Shown piece by piece: positions 29,943 through 37,773 of a DNA stretch of 55,126 bases. The DNA is from CAYHSW01 sp964431075 (GTDB lineage Bacteria > Patescibacteriota > Microgenomatia > JAMCZE01): NCBI GenBank assembly GCA_964431075.1, contig CAYSID010000003.1, positions 1 to 55,126 of the forward strand, read 5' to 3'. The notes under the pieces are model-generated. The model was not told the DNA's origin. It did not search any database and saw only the letters and a program-made list of their open reading frames with translations. The position numbers and the translations under genes were made by a program. How positions within the stretch are numbered: position 1 is the first letter of the stretch; each line of letters starts with the position of its first letter.

Positions 29943-30464
29943 ATGACAACGGTTTATTTTGTCAGACATGGGGAATATCAGGGACAGGACAAGTTTGTGG
30001 CCTTTCGGGCTAAAGGATTTCCTCTAAATTCCCGCGGTAAAAATCAAATTATGAAAGCCACTAAAGATTTTTCCAAAGTCGCGGCGGTTTATTCCAGCCC
30101 TATGACCCGGTGTTTGGAATCAGCAAAAATTATCGGGAAAAAATTTAATCTGAAAGTAATTGTTGACGAAAGACTTAATGAAGTTAGATCCCCCTTTAAC
30201 GGAATTGAAAGGGATAAATTTTCGGAGATTAAGGGGAAAAATTCTTTTTATGATCTGCCAGCTCAGATTACCGAAGGGGAAACTTGGGAAGAAATTGAAG
30301 AGCGGATGAAAGATTTCCTTAAGGAAATCTTGAGAGTTTATAAAAATAAAACTGTTGTGGCGGTTAGCCATGCCGATCCTATTACTATTTTGCAAGCCCG
30401 GTTAACCGGAAAAAAACTGGAAATTGGGGTCGGAGAATATTTCAAATATGACAAACAAAATTAA
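29943..30464 (+). CDS. Histidine phosphatase family protein
   Basis: A 173-residue member of the phosphoglycerate mutase-like branch. The phosphohistidine motif is VYFVRHGEY (R8, H9). YSSPMTRCLESAKII gives the second arginine, DERLNEVRSPFNGIE the acid region and AVSHADPI the second histidine. This small form suits a phosphatase (for example of sugar phosphates or alpha-ribazole phosphate) rather than a glycolytic mutase. The substrate cannot be read from the sequence. It has its own leaderless-type promoter and overlaps the PAP2 gene by 17 bases. Confidence 0.82.
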   Translation: MTTVYFVRHGEYQGQDKFVAFRAKGFPLNSRGKNQIMKATKDFSKVAAVYSSPMTRCLESAKIIGKKFNLKVIVDERLNEVRSPFNGIERDKFSEIKGKNSFYDLPAQITEGETWEEIEERMKDFLKEILRVYKNKTVVAVSHADPITILQARLTGKKLEIGVGEYFKYDKQN

Positions 30465-31047
30465 TTATTTTTTAGTTATGATTCTTGGTTTTATTTTGAT
30501 GGCGATTTTAGTTTTTCAACGCGCCTTTGTAAGTTTTGACTTTTGGACCACTCGGTCTTTGCAAACCATTTTCCCGCGAATTTTTGACTTCCCCTTTTCT
30601 CTGTTTTCCTTATTAGGATCCTCGGAAATAATCGGCTTAATAATGCTTGGCGTCGCCGGCTATGTTTTTTGGAAATATCAGAAAATTTTTTGGGGACTTG
30701 GCGCTATTATTCTGGTTTATGCGATTGAGATTATAGGGAAATTTTTTCTCTATCATCCCGGTCCGCCGGAGGAGTTTTTCCGGTACTCCATTCCATTTTT
30801 CTTTCCGTCAGGCGGGTTTATCCACACCAATTACAGTTTTCCCTCTGGGCATACCTCCCGCGCCTTCTTTCTTGCCGTTATAATAATTTTTCTTGTTCGA
30901 AAAAAATGGGTGACTGTGATCGGTAGTCTGTTAGCCGTAGTTATGCTAATAAGTAGGATTTATTTGGGTGAGCATTGGTTTTCAGATACAATTGGCGGGG
31001 CGTTTCTAGGGTCGGCGTTCGGACTTCTGGCCATAATGTTTTTATAA
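30448..31047 (+). CDS. PAP2 family membrane phosphatase
   Basis: A 199-residue protein with about five membrane helices. The ATG at 30448 (MTNKINYFLVM) is chosen over an in-frame codon at 30424 because it removes a polar extension. PAP2 motif 2 is NYSFPSGHTSRAF and motif 3 is SRIYLGEHWFSDTIGG; a KFFLYHPGPPEEF segment takes the place of motif 1. The active site should face outside. Members dephosphorylate lipid phosphates such as undecaprenyl pyrophosphate or phosphatidic acid. A role in recycling the lipid carrier for wall or polysaccharide export is possible. Confidence 0.83.
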   Translation: MTNKINYFLVMILGFILMAILVFQRAFVSFDFWTTRSLQTIFPRIFDFPFSLFSLLGSSEIIGLIMLGVAGYVFWKYQKIFWGLGAIILVYAIEIIGKFFLYHPGPPEEFFRYSIPFFFPSGGFIHTNYSFPSGHTSRAFFLAVIIIFLVRKKWVTVIGSLLAVVMLISRIYLGEHWFSDTIGGAFLGSAFGLLAIMFL

Positions 31048-31455
31048 ATGATAAATCGTCTAATTTTTATTTTGGCAGCTGCCGGACTTTTAGTTTCTGG
31101 TTATTTGTTAGAGCGCTATGTTTCTGGCGGGCGCATTGCCTGCGGAACGGATTTTGGGTGTGATCTGGTTCGCAAGAGTCAGTATTCTCACTTATTTGGC
31201 ATACCCTTGCCTTTATACGGACTTACTTATTACTTAATAATTTTGGGTTTAAGTTTTGTTAAAACAATCAGGTCATTTAGACTTTTAAGCTTTACACTTT
31301 TGACTATTTCGTTAATTGGTTTACTGATGTCGTCATATTTATTTTATCTCGAGGTTTTTGCAGTTCACGCCATTTGTTTCTGGTGCACCGTTTCAGGTGT
31401 TATTACTTTATTAATCTTTGGTTTAATGGTAAAATTAACCTCTGATGAATGGTGA
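31048..31455 (+). CDS. Vitamin K epoxide reductase (VKOR) family protein
   Basis: A 135-residue four-helix membrane enzyme that reoxidises a DsbA-like partner and passes electrons to quinone. The four cysteines expected are present. C32 and C38 are in the first external loop (IACGTDFGC), the conserved serine is S44, and the C110-F-W-C113 site faces the quinone. GIPLPLYGL is a family motif. It directly follows the PAP2 gene and overlaps the thiol oxidoreductase gene by 11 bases, a pairing that itself supports the function. Confidence 0.88.
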   Translation: MINRLIFILAAAGLLVSGYLLERYVSGGRIACGTDFGCDLVRKSQYSHLFGIPLPLYGLTYYLIILGLSFVKTIRSFRLLSFTLLTISLIGLLMSSYLFYLEVFAVHAICFWCTVSGVITLLIFGLMVKLTSDEW

Positions 31456-32062
31456 AACTAAATTATTTGCGGGGATAATGGGGGCGACACTAATTTTAGT
31501 TGTAGTTGTAGCGGTGCTTCTTGGTAACAAATCTGCGGTTAAGATAGTTGATTCGGGGATTTTGGTCAACCAGGCGTCTCAAATTTTGGGGGCAGCTGAT
31601 GCTAAAGTGACGATTGTGGAGTTTTCCGATTTTGAATGTCCGGCTTGTAAGATTGCCCAGCCGACGGTGGAGGAGATTATGAACAAATACAGGGACAAAG
31701 TGCGATTTGTTTACCGCAACTTCCCGCTTCCGTCGCACCCAAATTCTTGGCCCGCCGCGCAAGCTCTCGAAGGGGCTAATTTACAGGGTAAATACTGGGA
31801 GATGCATAAATCATTATTTGAAAAATCGCCTGATTTATCCAAAGAGCAATTATTTCAATACGCTAAAGATTTAAATCTTGATATGGATAAATTCGAAAAA
31901 GACTTTGATTCGGATGTGGTTCGGGAAAAAATTTTGAAGGATCTTGAGGATGGAAATAAAGCCGGACTGAAAGTTACCCCAACCTTTTTTATAAATGGCA
32001 CCCGCTTCGACGGCGCATTATCTGTTGATGAATTCTCCCGCGAAATCGACTCCAGATTGTGA
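31445..32062 (+). CDS. DsbA-like thiol oxidoreductase, membrane-anchored
   Basis: A 205-residue protein with an N-terminal membrane anchor (residues 8-26) and an external thioredoxin-fold domain of the DsbA/Thioredoxin_4 type. The active site is C65-P-A-C68 in EFSDFECPACKIAQ, and the cis-proline loop is VTPTFFINGTRF. It introduces disulfides into exported proteins, with the neighbouring VKOR as its oxidant. Many exported proteins later in this window are cysteine-rich, in particular the one at 53880-55124, so they are plausible clients. Confidence 0.88.
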   Translation: MNGETKLFAGIMGATLILVVVVAVLLGNKSAVKIVDSGILVNQASQILGAADAKVTIVEFSDFECPACKIAQPTVEEIMNKYRDKVRFVYRNFPLPSHPNSWPAAQALEGANLQGKYWEMHKSLFEKSPDLSKEQLFQYAKDLNLDMDKFEKDFDSDVVREKILKDLEDGNKAGLKVTPTFFINGTRFDGALSVDEFSREIDSRL

Positions 32063-32068
32063 TACTAT
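32060..32068 (+). promoter_or_regulatory. Extended -10 for the DUF5674 gene
   Basis: TGATACTAT ends 6 bases before the GTG at 32075 and overlaps the stop of the preceding gene. Confidence 0.63.
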
Positions 32069-32074
32069 TCGTGT

Positions 32075-32407
32075 GTGATTAAAATAATAACTTCTCCAAT
32101 AGATCAACAGGAAATGAAAGAACTTGCATTTGAAATTGGCGGGTTTTTTATCAAGGTGGTTATTGATCTCGAAAAACGTATTTTAGCAGCAGGGGCAAAA
32201 ATGCATATTGACGAAGAGCAGGAATTACTACAATTTGGAAGCAATCAGCAAAATTTATGGGGTGGTGGATATGATCTAGAAAAAAAAGAAATTATTTTTT
32301 CCTCAATTATCAATAACAGGCCTGTTTTTAATCAAGATGATAATATTATAGATCCAAAAATACGGGAGAAATTTACAGAAATTTTAAAAGAATTATTTCC
32401 TATATGA
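32075..32407 (+). CDS. DUF5674 family protein
   Basis: A 110-residue protein matching the uncharacterised DUF5674 pattern. It starts MIKIITSPIDQQEMKELA, followed by VVIDLEKRILAAGAKMHIDEE, GSNQQNLWGGGYDLEKKEI and INNRPVFNQDDN. Function is unknown; the family is frequent in candidate phyla bacteria. Translation starts at GTG 32075 directly after an extended -10. The next gene overlaps its stop by 4 bases. Confidence 0.72.
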   Translation: MIKIITSPIDQQEMKELAFEIGGFFIKVVIDLEKRILAAGAKMHIDEEQELLQFGSNQQNLWGGGYDLEKKEIIFSSIINNRPVFNQDDNIIDPKIREKFTEILKELFPI

Positions 32408-32676
32408 CAGACAAACAAACTCTCCAAACCATTGGTTTAAACTTAAGACGGATCGCAAAAATGATTTTTTTAGGTGAGCCGGTAAATAAGATTAACTATT
32501 TTGTTGACGAAACTAAACAATATATGGGTGTTAATCAACCAGAAAGTTTAAAAAAGGTTTTTGATCTGATTCCTTGGAATGTTTTATTTGCAAAAAAATA
32601 TTCTCGCAATTTGGCCGATGAACTTTGCACTTACGGATCAATAATTTCAATGAGAGCAAGAGATTTGAAAAGCTAG
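32404..32676 (+). CDS. Small hypothetical protein
   Basis: A 90-residue, probably helical, soluble protein starting MTDKQTLQTIGLNLRRIAKM and ending RARDLKS. No family was recognised. The 4-base overlap with the DUF5674 gene means translational coupling and suggests a two-gene unit. It is followed by a hairpin before prfB. Confidence 0.6.
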   Translation: MTDKQTLQTIGLNLRRIAKMIFLGEPVNKINYFVDETKQYMGVNQPESLKKVFDLIPWNVLFAKKYSRNLADELCTYGSIISMRARDLKS

Positions 32677-32677
32677 A

Positions 32678-32700
32678 TTCGCAGGTGTAACTCCTGCGAA
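32678..32700. repeat. 8-bp hairpin upstream of prfB
   Basis: TTCGCAGG, loop TGTAACT, CCTGCGAA. A perfect stem 11 bases before the prfB ATG, followed by an A-run rather than T. It resembles short mobile hairpins more than a terminator. Confidence 0.6.
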
Positions 32701-32711
32701 GCTAAAAAAAT

Positions 32712-33719
32712 ATGGACGATTTGAGTGAACGAATAAAAGTTATTTTGGAAAAATTGAATGTGGATGAAAAGCGCAAAGAGGTGAGAGGGCTGGAACTGGA
32801 GATGATGCGGCCGGGATTTTGGCAGGACCGGAAAACGGCGGAAGCTAAAGCCAAAAAATTTGCTTCACTTCAGGAGCTGATTAGCAAGTTAGAACAGTTG
32901 GCGGACAACCCCGGCGGGGAGTTGGTTAAAGAACTGGAGTCGTGGTTTTATTTATCCGGGCCATATGACGGGTACGGCGCCGTAGTGTCGATACACAGCG
33001 GGCAGGGCGGGGTTGAGGCGATGGACTGGGCCAATATGCTGTACCGAATGTACACCCAATTTATTAATTCCAAGGGTTGGAAATTAACGGAAACTGATTT
33101 TGAACCGGGGTCAGAAGCCGGGATTAAAGAAGTTGAGTTTGAAGTTATTGGTGATTTTGCCTACGGCTTATTAAAACACGAAGCCGGGGTTCATCGTCTT
33201 GTTCGTCAAAGCCCATTTAATGCCAACGCTTTAAGACAAACCTCGTTTGCGTTGGTAGAAGTCATGCCTTTGGTTGAGGAAGATAGGAATACAGATATAC
33301 AGATTACGATTGACGAGAAAGATTTAGAATGGGATTTTTTTCGATCGGGCGGGCATGGAGGGCAGAATGTTAACAAAGTTTCTTCGGCAGTGCGGTTGAC
33401 TCACAAACCAACCGGGATTGTGGTAACTAATCAAAGAGAGCGCGATCAAAACCGCAATCGAGAGCTGGCCCTGAAAACTCTCAAAGGCAAGCTGTTGGCT
33501 CTTGAAGAAGAAAAGCTTAAGGCCGAGAAACTGCGATTACGCGGAATTCATATGACTCCCGGTTGGGGCAATCAGATCAGAAATTATGTTTTACATCCAT
33601 ATCATTTGGTTAAAGACACCCGAACCGAGTACGAAGAAACCGATTCCGACAGGGTGTTAAATGGGGGGCTTGATAAGTTTATTGAAAAAGAGTTACAATA
33701 TTTTGCAGATGGAAGATAA
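32712..33719 (+). CDS. prfB: Peptide chain release factor 2
   Basis: RF2 ends translation at UAA and UGA. The 335-residue product has the stop-codon recognition tripeptide S167-P-F169 and the catalytic G216-G217-Q218 in SGGHGGQNVNKVSSAVRL. No in-frame UGA or +1 frameshift site occurs near the start, so the autoregulatory frameshift of many bacteria is absent. Its presence fits UGA being used as a stop in this genome. It overlaps the next gene by 11 bases. Confidence 0.95.
   Translation: MDDLSERIKVILEKLNVDEKRKEVRGLELEMMRPGFWQDRKTAEAKAKKFASLQELISKLEQLADNPGGELVKELESWFYLSGPYDGYGAVVSIHSGQGGVEAMDWANMLYRMYTQFINSKGWKLTETDFEPGSEAGIKEVEFEVIGDFAYGLLKHEAGVHRLVRQSPFNANALRQTSFALVEVMPLVEEDRNTDIQITIDEKDLEWDFFRSGGHGGQNVNKVSSAVRLTHKPTGIVVTNQRERDQNRNRELALKTLKGKLLALEEEKLKAEKLRLRGIHMTPGWGNQIRNYVLHPYHLVKDTRTEYEETDSDRVLNGGLDKFIEKELQYFADGR
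33694..33699 (+). promoter_or_regulatory. Probable -10 for the FtsEX gene block
   Basis: TACAAT ends 9 bases before the ATG at 33709, within the prfB end. No TG extension. Confidence 0.4.
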
Positions 33720-34173
33720 TAACCCTGCACCGCAAACAGTTGTCCAGCCGTTGACTCCGACAACCGGAGGGAAGCCGCTGGTGTTTGGAGCAGTCTTTGT
33801 TTTGCTGATCGTTATTTCCGGGGTAGCAACTGGTTTTGGTCTGTCAAAGCTTGCCGACGGGTCAAACGGGTTGCCGGTCGTCAATGGTAAAACCGCCCAG
33901 GTGATCAAAACGGAAATTGAAGAGGGCGTGGTTGATGCGTCGGCTTACCCCGATACCGCGACCGGGGAAGTTAAGGCTAATGACGGGAAATTGACTACCG
34001 AGGGAAGCCATATTTTGATCCGTCCCGGGGGTGTAACCCAGAATGTCTATTTGGTAAGTTCGATTGTTAACCTTGAAAACTATGTTGGAAAGAGTGTCCA
34101 GATTTGGGGGCAGACCTTCAAAGGGCAAAAGGCCGGCTGGCTTATGGATGTTGGAAAAATAAAGGTGCAATGA
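33709..34173 (+). CDS. Membrane-anchored protein with OB-like external domain
   Basis: A 154-residue protein with a short proline-rich cytosolic N terminus, one membrane helix (about residues 24-43, VFGAVFVLLIVISGVATGFG) and an external part. The external part, with SHILIRPGGVTQNVYLVSSIVNL and VGKSVQIWGQTFKGQK, reads like an OB fold. The ATG at 33709 is preferred over a start at 33661 that lies deep in prfB. It overlaps ftsE by 4 bases (ATGA), so it belongs to the FtsEX unit and may be an accessory division protein. Function unknown. Confidence 0.65.
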   Translation: MEDNNPAPQTVVQPLTPTTGGKPLVFGAVFVLLIVISGVATGFGLSKLADGSNGLPVVNGKTAQVIKTEIEEGVVDASAYPDTATGEVKANDGKLTTEGSHILIRPGGVTQNVYLVSSIVNLENYVGKSVQIWGQTFKGQKAGWLMDVGKIKVQ

Positions 34174-34844
34174 TAAAAATTTTGGGCCTATCCAAGAAAT
34201 TTCCCGACGGGACAATTGCCCTTGCCGATGTTAATCTCGAAGTTGCCGACGGCGAATTTGTGTTTGTGGTCGGGTCTTCCGGAGCGGGAAAAACGACCTT
34301 ATTTAGACTTCTAAACAGAGAGTTTTTGCCCGACACCGGGACGATCATTCTCGACGGCAGAGATCTTGCCAAACTTAAAAGTCGAGAAGTAGCCCTGTAT
34401 CGGCGCGGTCTTGGAATGGTTTTTCAGGATTCAAAACTTTTGCCGACCAAAACCGTTTTTGAAAATATTGCTGTGACTTTGGAGATTGCGGGGATTCAAG
34501 AAAAGGATATTAAGGAGCAAGTCGAAAACGTCTTAAAAAAAGTGGATCTGAACAATCATGCCTGGCAATTTCCCGCCCAGCTTTCGGGGGGAGAGTTGCA
34601 AAGAGTAGCAATTGCCCGGGCGGTGGTCAATAATCCCAAATATGTTTTGGCCGACGAACCGACTGGCAATGTTGATCCGGCCAACGCCTGGGGGATTATG
34701 AAACTTTTAAAACGGTTAAATGATGCCGGAGCTACCGTCATCGTCGCTACCCACAATGCCGAAGCCGTTGATTTATTTGACAAACGTGTCATTAGATTGG
34801 AAGATGGTAGAATAATCAAAGACGGAAAGGGGAAGTATAGATAA
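34170..34844 (+). CDS. ftsE: Cell division ATP-binding protein FtsE
   Basis: FtsE is the ATPase that, with FtsX, transmits a division signal to a wall hydrolase outside. The 224-residue product starts at ATG 34170 (MIKILGLSKKF), making the ATGA overlap with the preceding gene. A start at 34104 would add a foreign extension. Walker A is GSSGAGKTTL, the signature is LSGGELQRVAIARA, Walker B is YVLADEPTGNVD, and the switch histidine lies in VATHNAE. A small membrane gene is inserted between it and ftsX. Confidence 0.93.
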   Translation: MIKILGLSKKFPDGTIALADVNLEVADGEFVFVVGSSGAGKTTLFRLLNREFLPDTGTIILDGRDLAKLKSREVALYRRGLGMVFQDSKLLPTKTVFENIAVTLEIAGIQEKDIKEQVENVLKKVDLNNHAWQFPAQLSGGELQRVAIARAVVNNPKYVLADEPTGNVDPANAWGIMKLLKRLNDAGATVIVATHNAEAVDLFDKRVIRLEDGRIIKDGKGKYR

Positions 34845-34850
34845 AATAAT

Positions 34851-35156
34851 ATGGCGCGAAGACTTTTTACTGGCGATGGACACCACGACCGATTTGAAGG
34901 GAATTCTAATTATAGTCGATTTGAACGTGACGTAATAATTGTTGGTATTTATGTTATAGCGGCTTTTACTTCACCCTTTTGGTTAGGTCCGGTAGGCGAA
35001 GTAATAAAAATATTTTCACCAGGAACTGAAATATTAAAAAATACTCATGATGTTTTTGCAGTCACAATAGGTGTGACATTATTGGGTATAGTGGTGGTAT
35101 TGAGTCCTGCTTTTAATAGAGGATTAGGGGGGTACGACGGACGGCTAAAAAAATGA
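34851..35156 (+). CDS. Small two-helix membrane protein between ftsE and ftsX
   Basis: A 101-residue protein starting MARRLFTGDGHHDRFEGN. It has two hydrophobic helices, residues 28-45 (VIIVGIYVIAAFTSPFW) and 67-87 (VFAVTIGVTLLGIVVVL), and a charged GGYDGRLKK tail. No family was recognised. It stands 6 bases after ftsE and overlaps ftsX by 4 bases, so it is translated with the FtsEX complex, where ftsE and ftsX are normally adjacent. It could be a lineage-specific subunit. Confidence 0.65.
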   Translation: MARRLFTGDGHHDRFEGNSNYSRFERDVIIVGIYVIAAFTSPFWLGPVGEVIKIFSPGTEILKNTHDVFAVTIGVTLLGIVVVLSPAFNRGLGGYDGRLKK

Positions 35157-36028
35157 TTAAAAAAGTTTTTGCCGGCATGAGGAGAAGCCCATACCAAACC
35201 GCGGCGGCGGTGATGATAATTTTTATTTCCTTTTTCGTAGCCGCGGTTTATTTTTTATCCGCCATGACGGCCCAGCGGGTTTTAACCGAACTTTCCGGTC
35301 GGCCGCAGGTGATTGTTTTTATTAAGGACGAAGCTAAAGAAGACGAGGTCAATAAATTGAAATCTGATTTAAATAATAATTTTAAGTTAAAAGATCTTAA
35401 ATATTTAAGCAAAGACGATGCCCTGAATCGGTATAAGGATCAGAACAAAGATGACCCATTGCTTTTGGAGCTTGTCAACGCCCAAATTTTACCGGCAAGT
35501 CTTGAGGTTTCAGCGGTCAATGCCGCCGATCTGGCCCAAATTTTTGAGACGGCCAAAACCAACCCGGCCGTGGAGGACGCGGTTTACCAGAAGGAAGAAA
35601 TTAAAGATTTATTAAAATGGGTTGAGTCCATAAGACTCTCGGGGATAATCCTGGTTGGTCTCTTGCTTCTGGAATCCCTCCTGGTTTTGCTTATTATTTT
35701 TGCTTTAAAGATTACCATCCGTAAAGACGAAATAGAAGTTGTCAAGTTGGTTGGGGCAACATCAGGGCAAACGCGCGGTCCGTTTTTAGCCGAGGGCGCC
35801 CTCTACGGTTTTTTTGCCGGGTTTTCGTCTTTTATTTTAACTTATCTTTTTGTTGTGGTTTGGAAGATCAACCCGTTGGGAATAATTCCCGCCTTGGCAA
35901 ATTATACCGTACCGTTTGCTCTGACCCCGGTCAATGTGGTAATCTGGGGTCTGGTCCAAACGACCCTGGCGATTTTGATCGGGTTGTCAGGATCGTATCT
36001 GGCGGTATGGCGATACTTAAAAAATTAG
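35153..36028 (+). CDS. ftsX: Cell division protein FtsX
   Basis: FtsX is the membrane partner of FtsE, with a large external loop that activates a peptidoglycan hydrolase. The 291-residue product has the first helix at about 20-42 and an external domain to about 165 containing VIVFIKDEAKEDEVNKL. Three further helices follow, with the conserved ITIRKDEIEVVKLVGAT cytosolic segment. Overlap with the preceding small gene is 4 bases and with the hydrolase gene 22 bases. Confidence 0.92.
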   Translation: MIKKVFAGMRRSPYQTAAAVMIIFISFFVAAVYFLSAMTAQRVLTELSGRPQVIVFIKDEAKEDEVNKLKSDLNNNFKLKDLKYLSKDDALNRYKDQNKDDPLLLELVNAQILPASLEVSAVNAADLAQIFETAKTNPAVEDAVYQKEEIKDLLKWVESIRLSGIILVGLLLLESLLVLLIIFALKITIRKDEIEVVKLVGATSGQTRGPFLAEGALYGFFAGFSSFILTYLFVVVWKINPLGIIPALANYTVPFALTPVNVVIWGLVQTTLAILIGLSGSYLAVWRYLKN

Positions 36029-37206
36029 TCGTAATTTTTTTGCTTCTTGTCCCGGGGAAGGTATTGGCGGTTGATACTTGTCCGTTTAGCGACCCGCAGT
36101 CGTGCGTGGACTATTACGCCCAAAAAGTCGAGGAAACCCAATCTCAACAGGACACCCTTTCCGGAGAGATCGGCAAGCTCGATAACCAAATAAGCCTAAC
36201 CCAGTCGCGGATATACCTTACGGAAAGTAAACTGGGACGCATTGGCGACGAGATGGCCACTATTTCCGGCAAAATAAGTTTGATAAACGAGACCCTTAAT
36301 CACGCATCCGAAATTTTGTTAAACCGGATAAAAAATAATTACAAAGCGGCTCTCGCCGACCCTTTTTTATATTTGTTAACGGCGGCAAATTTTAACACCT
36401 TTATTTCCCGCGCTTCTTATCTCCAAATTGTCCAAAGGCATGACCAAACTCTTTTGGAACAGATGACATTGACTAAAAAAAATTATTCCGACCAAAAAGA
36501 TTTACTGACTGATGTTAAAAAAAAACAGGAGGATTTAAAAAAACAACTAAAGAGCTATCAAACGCAACTTTCGGGTCAAAAAGCGGAAAAAAATAAAGTG
36601 TTGGCCATCACCCAGAATGATGAGAAAAAATATCAGGAGTTGTTATCCGAAGCACGGGTACGGCTGGCCGCCTTTTCTAGTTTTGCCCAGTCAACGGGCG
36701 GCGGGCTTTTAGGAAACCAGACGGTCTGTAACGACGGATGGACAGGTTGTTATTACAATCAAAGAGACAGCCAGTGGGGCAACCGGTTGTTGCCCGGATC
36801 TAACTATAGTTTTGCGACGGCTGGTTGTTTGGCCACGGATGTAGCCATGATATTGAGTCATTACGGCAAACAAATTACGCCGGCAGACATGGCCAACTCT
36901 CCGCAGGCTTTTTTCCATGGGGACCTGTTGTTTAATTTTTCCATAAACGGAACCAATGTGAGCCGGACGTATTATTCCGGTTATAACAAAGGGATAATTG
37001 ACAGCGAACTGTCCGCCGGCCGGCCGGTCATCATCGGCCTGAATTTTCCGAGCGTTTCCGGCCAGCATTTTGTGGTCTTAATTTCCGGATCCAACGGTAA
37101 TTATAAAATGAATGATCCTTACCGTGAGTCCGCTCACAACGTCGACTTCAAATCCGTCTATTCCGAGAATCAAGTAATTTATACAAATAAAGTGGTGGTA
37201 AATTAA
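36007..37206 (+). CDS. Exported coiled-coil hydrolase with C39-like peptidase domain
   Basis: A 399-residue protein with a signal peptide (MAILKKLVVIFLLLVPGKVLA), a coiled coil at about 30-230 as in EnvC and PcsB, and a C-terminal Peptidase_C39_2-type domain. The likely catalytic residues are C274 (ATAGCLATDVAM), H354 (GQHFVVL) and D370 (MNDPY). The ATG at 36007 gives the signal peptide; an upstream in-frame codon at 35860 lies deep in ftsX. The 22-base overlap with ftsX and the EnvC/PcsB architecture make it the likely FtsEX-activated wall hydrolase, with a C39 fold where others have M23 or CHAP. Confidence 0.78.
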   Translation: MAILKKLVVIFLLLVPGKVLAVDTCPFSDPQSCVDYYAQKVEETQSQQDTLSGEIGKLDNQISLTQSRIYLTESKLGRIGDEMATISGKISLINETLNHASEILLNRIKNNYKAALADPFLYLLTAANFNTFISRASYLQIVQRHDQTLLEQMTLTKKNYSDQKDLLTDVKKKQEDLKKQLKSYQTQLSGQKAEKNKVLAITQNDEKKYQELLSEARVRLAAFSSFAQSTGGGLLGNQTVCNDGWTGCYYNQRDSQWGNRLLPGSNYSFATAGCLATDVAMILSHYGKQITPADMANSPQAFFHGDLLFNFSINGTNVSRTYYSGYNKGIIDSELSAGRPVIIGLNFPSVSGQHFVVLISGSNGNYKMNDPYRESAHNVDFKSVYSENQVIYTNKVVVN

Positions 37207-37212
37207 AATCTT

Positions 37213-37221
37213 TGTTACAAT
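37213..37221 (+). promoter_or_regulatory. Extended -10 for the four-helix-bundle gene
   Basis: TGTTACAAT ends 6 bases before the GTG at 37228; predicted leaderless. Confidence 0.63.
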
Positions 37222-37227
37222 TATTTT

Positions 37228-37773
37228 GTGGGTACTGTACCAGCCTCTGCAGGGTATAAATATTTGTTAACCTATCAGTTAGCTACCGTCATCTACGACT
37301 TAACCGTTAAATTTTGCGACAGATATATTGACCGAAAATTGCGAACTTACGATCAGATGACTCAAGCGGCGCGGTCAGGAAAACAAAACATTGCCGAAGG
37401 CTATCTAAACAAAAGTTTAAAAGGGTACATTTATCTTTTGGGAATTTCTTTGGGATCTTTTGGGGAATTGGGCGAAGATTTTGAGGATTTCCTCCGGCAA
37501 AAGGGATTAACGCTTTGGGGAAAAGAGGATTTAAGAGTTAGGGTCTTTAGGGCGGTTAGGGTAGTTTGGGCTAATCCAGATATCCCGGAAATCCCTAACC
37601 TCCCAAACGACCCTGAATCCTCTGCGAATTTTCTTCTGACGTTTGTGAATCAGGAGGAGTATATTTTGAAAAAACAAATTTCATCACTCGAACAAAAATT
37701 TGTTCGTGAGGGAGGTTTCACCAAAAATTTATTCAAAAAAAGAGTTGTTCAAAGAAATCAAAATAAGTGGTGA
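37228..37773 (+). CDS. Four-helix-bundle protein of the 23S rRNA-intervening-sequence family
   Basis: A 181-residue protein of the four helix bundle family, first known from open frames in 23S rRNA intervening sequences and common as stand-alone genes. The hallmark DQMTQAARSGKQNIAEG is followed by SLGSFGELGEDFEDFLRQKG. After a variable insert (IPEIPNLPNDPE) it ends in the suffix pattern FVNQEEYILKKQISSLEQKF and REGGFTKNLF. The biochemical role is unknown. It is predicted to be translated from a GTG at the transcription start. Confidence 0.8.
   Translation: MGTVPASAGYKYLLTYQLATVIYDLTVKFCDRYIDRKLRTYDQMTQAARSGKQNIAEGYLNKSLKGYIYLLGISLGSFGELGEDFEDFLRQKGLTLWGKEDLRVRVFRAVRVVWANPDIPEIPNLPNDPESSANFLLTFVNQEEYILKKQISSLEQKFVREGGFTKNLFKKRVVQRNQNKW

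Noticed and set aside
32712..32790. Programmed +1 frameshift in prfB
   Set aside because: The frame is continuous from the ATG through the SPF and GGQ motifs, with no in-frame UGA near the start.
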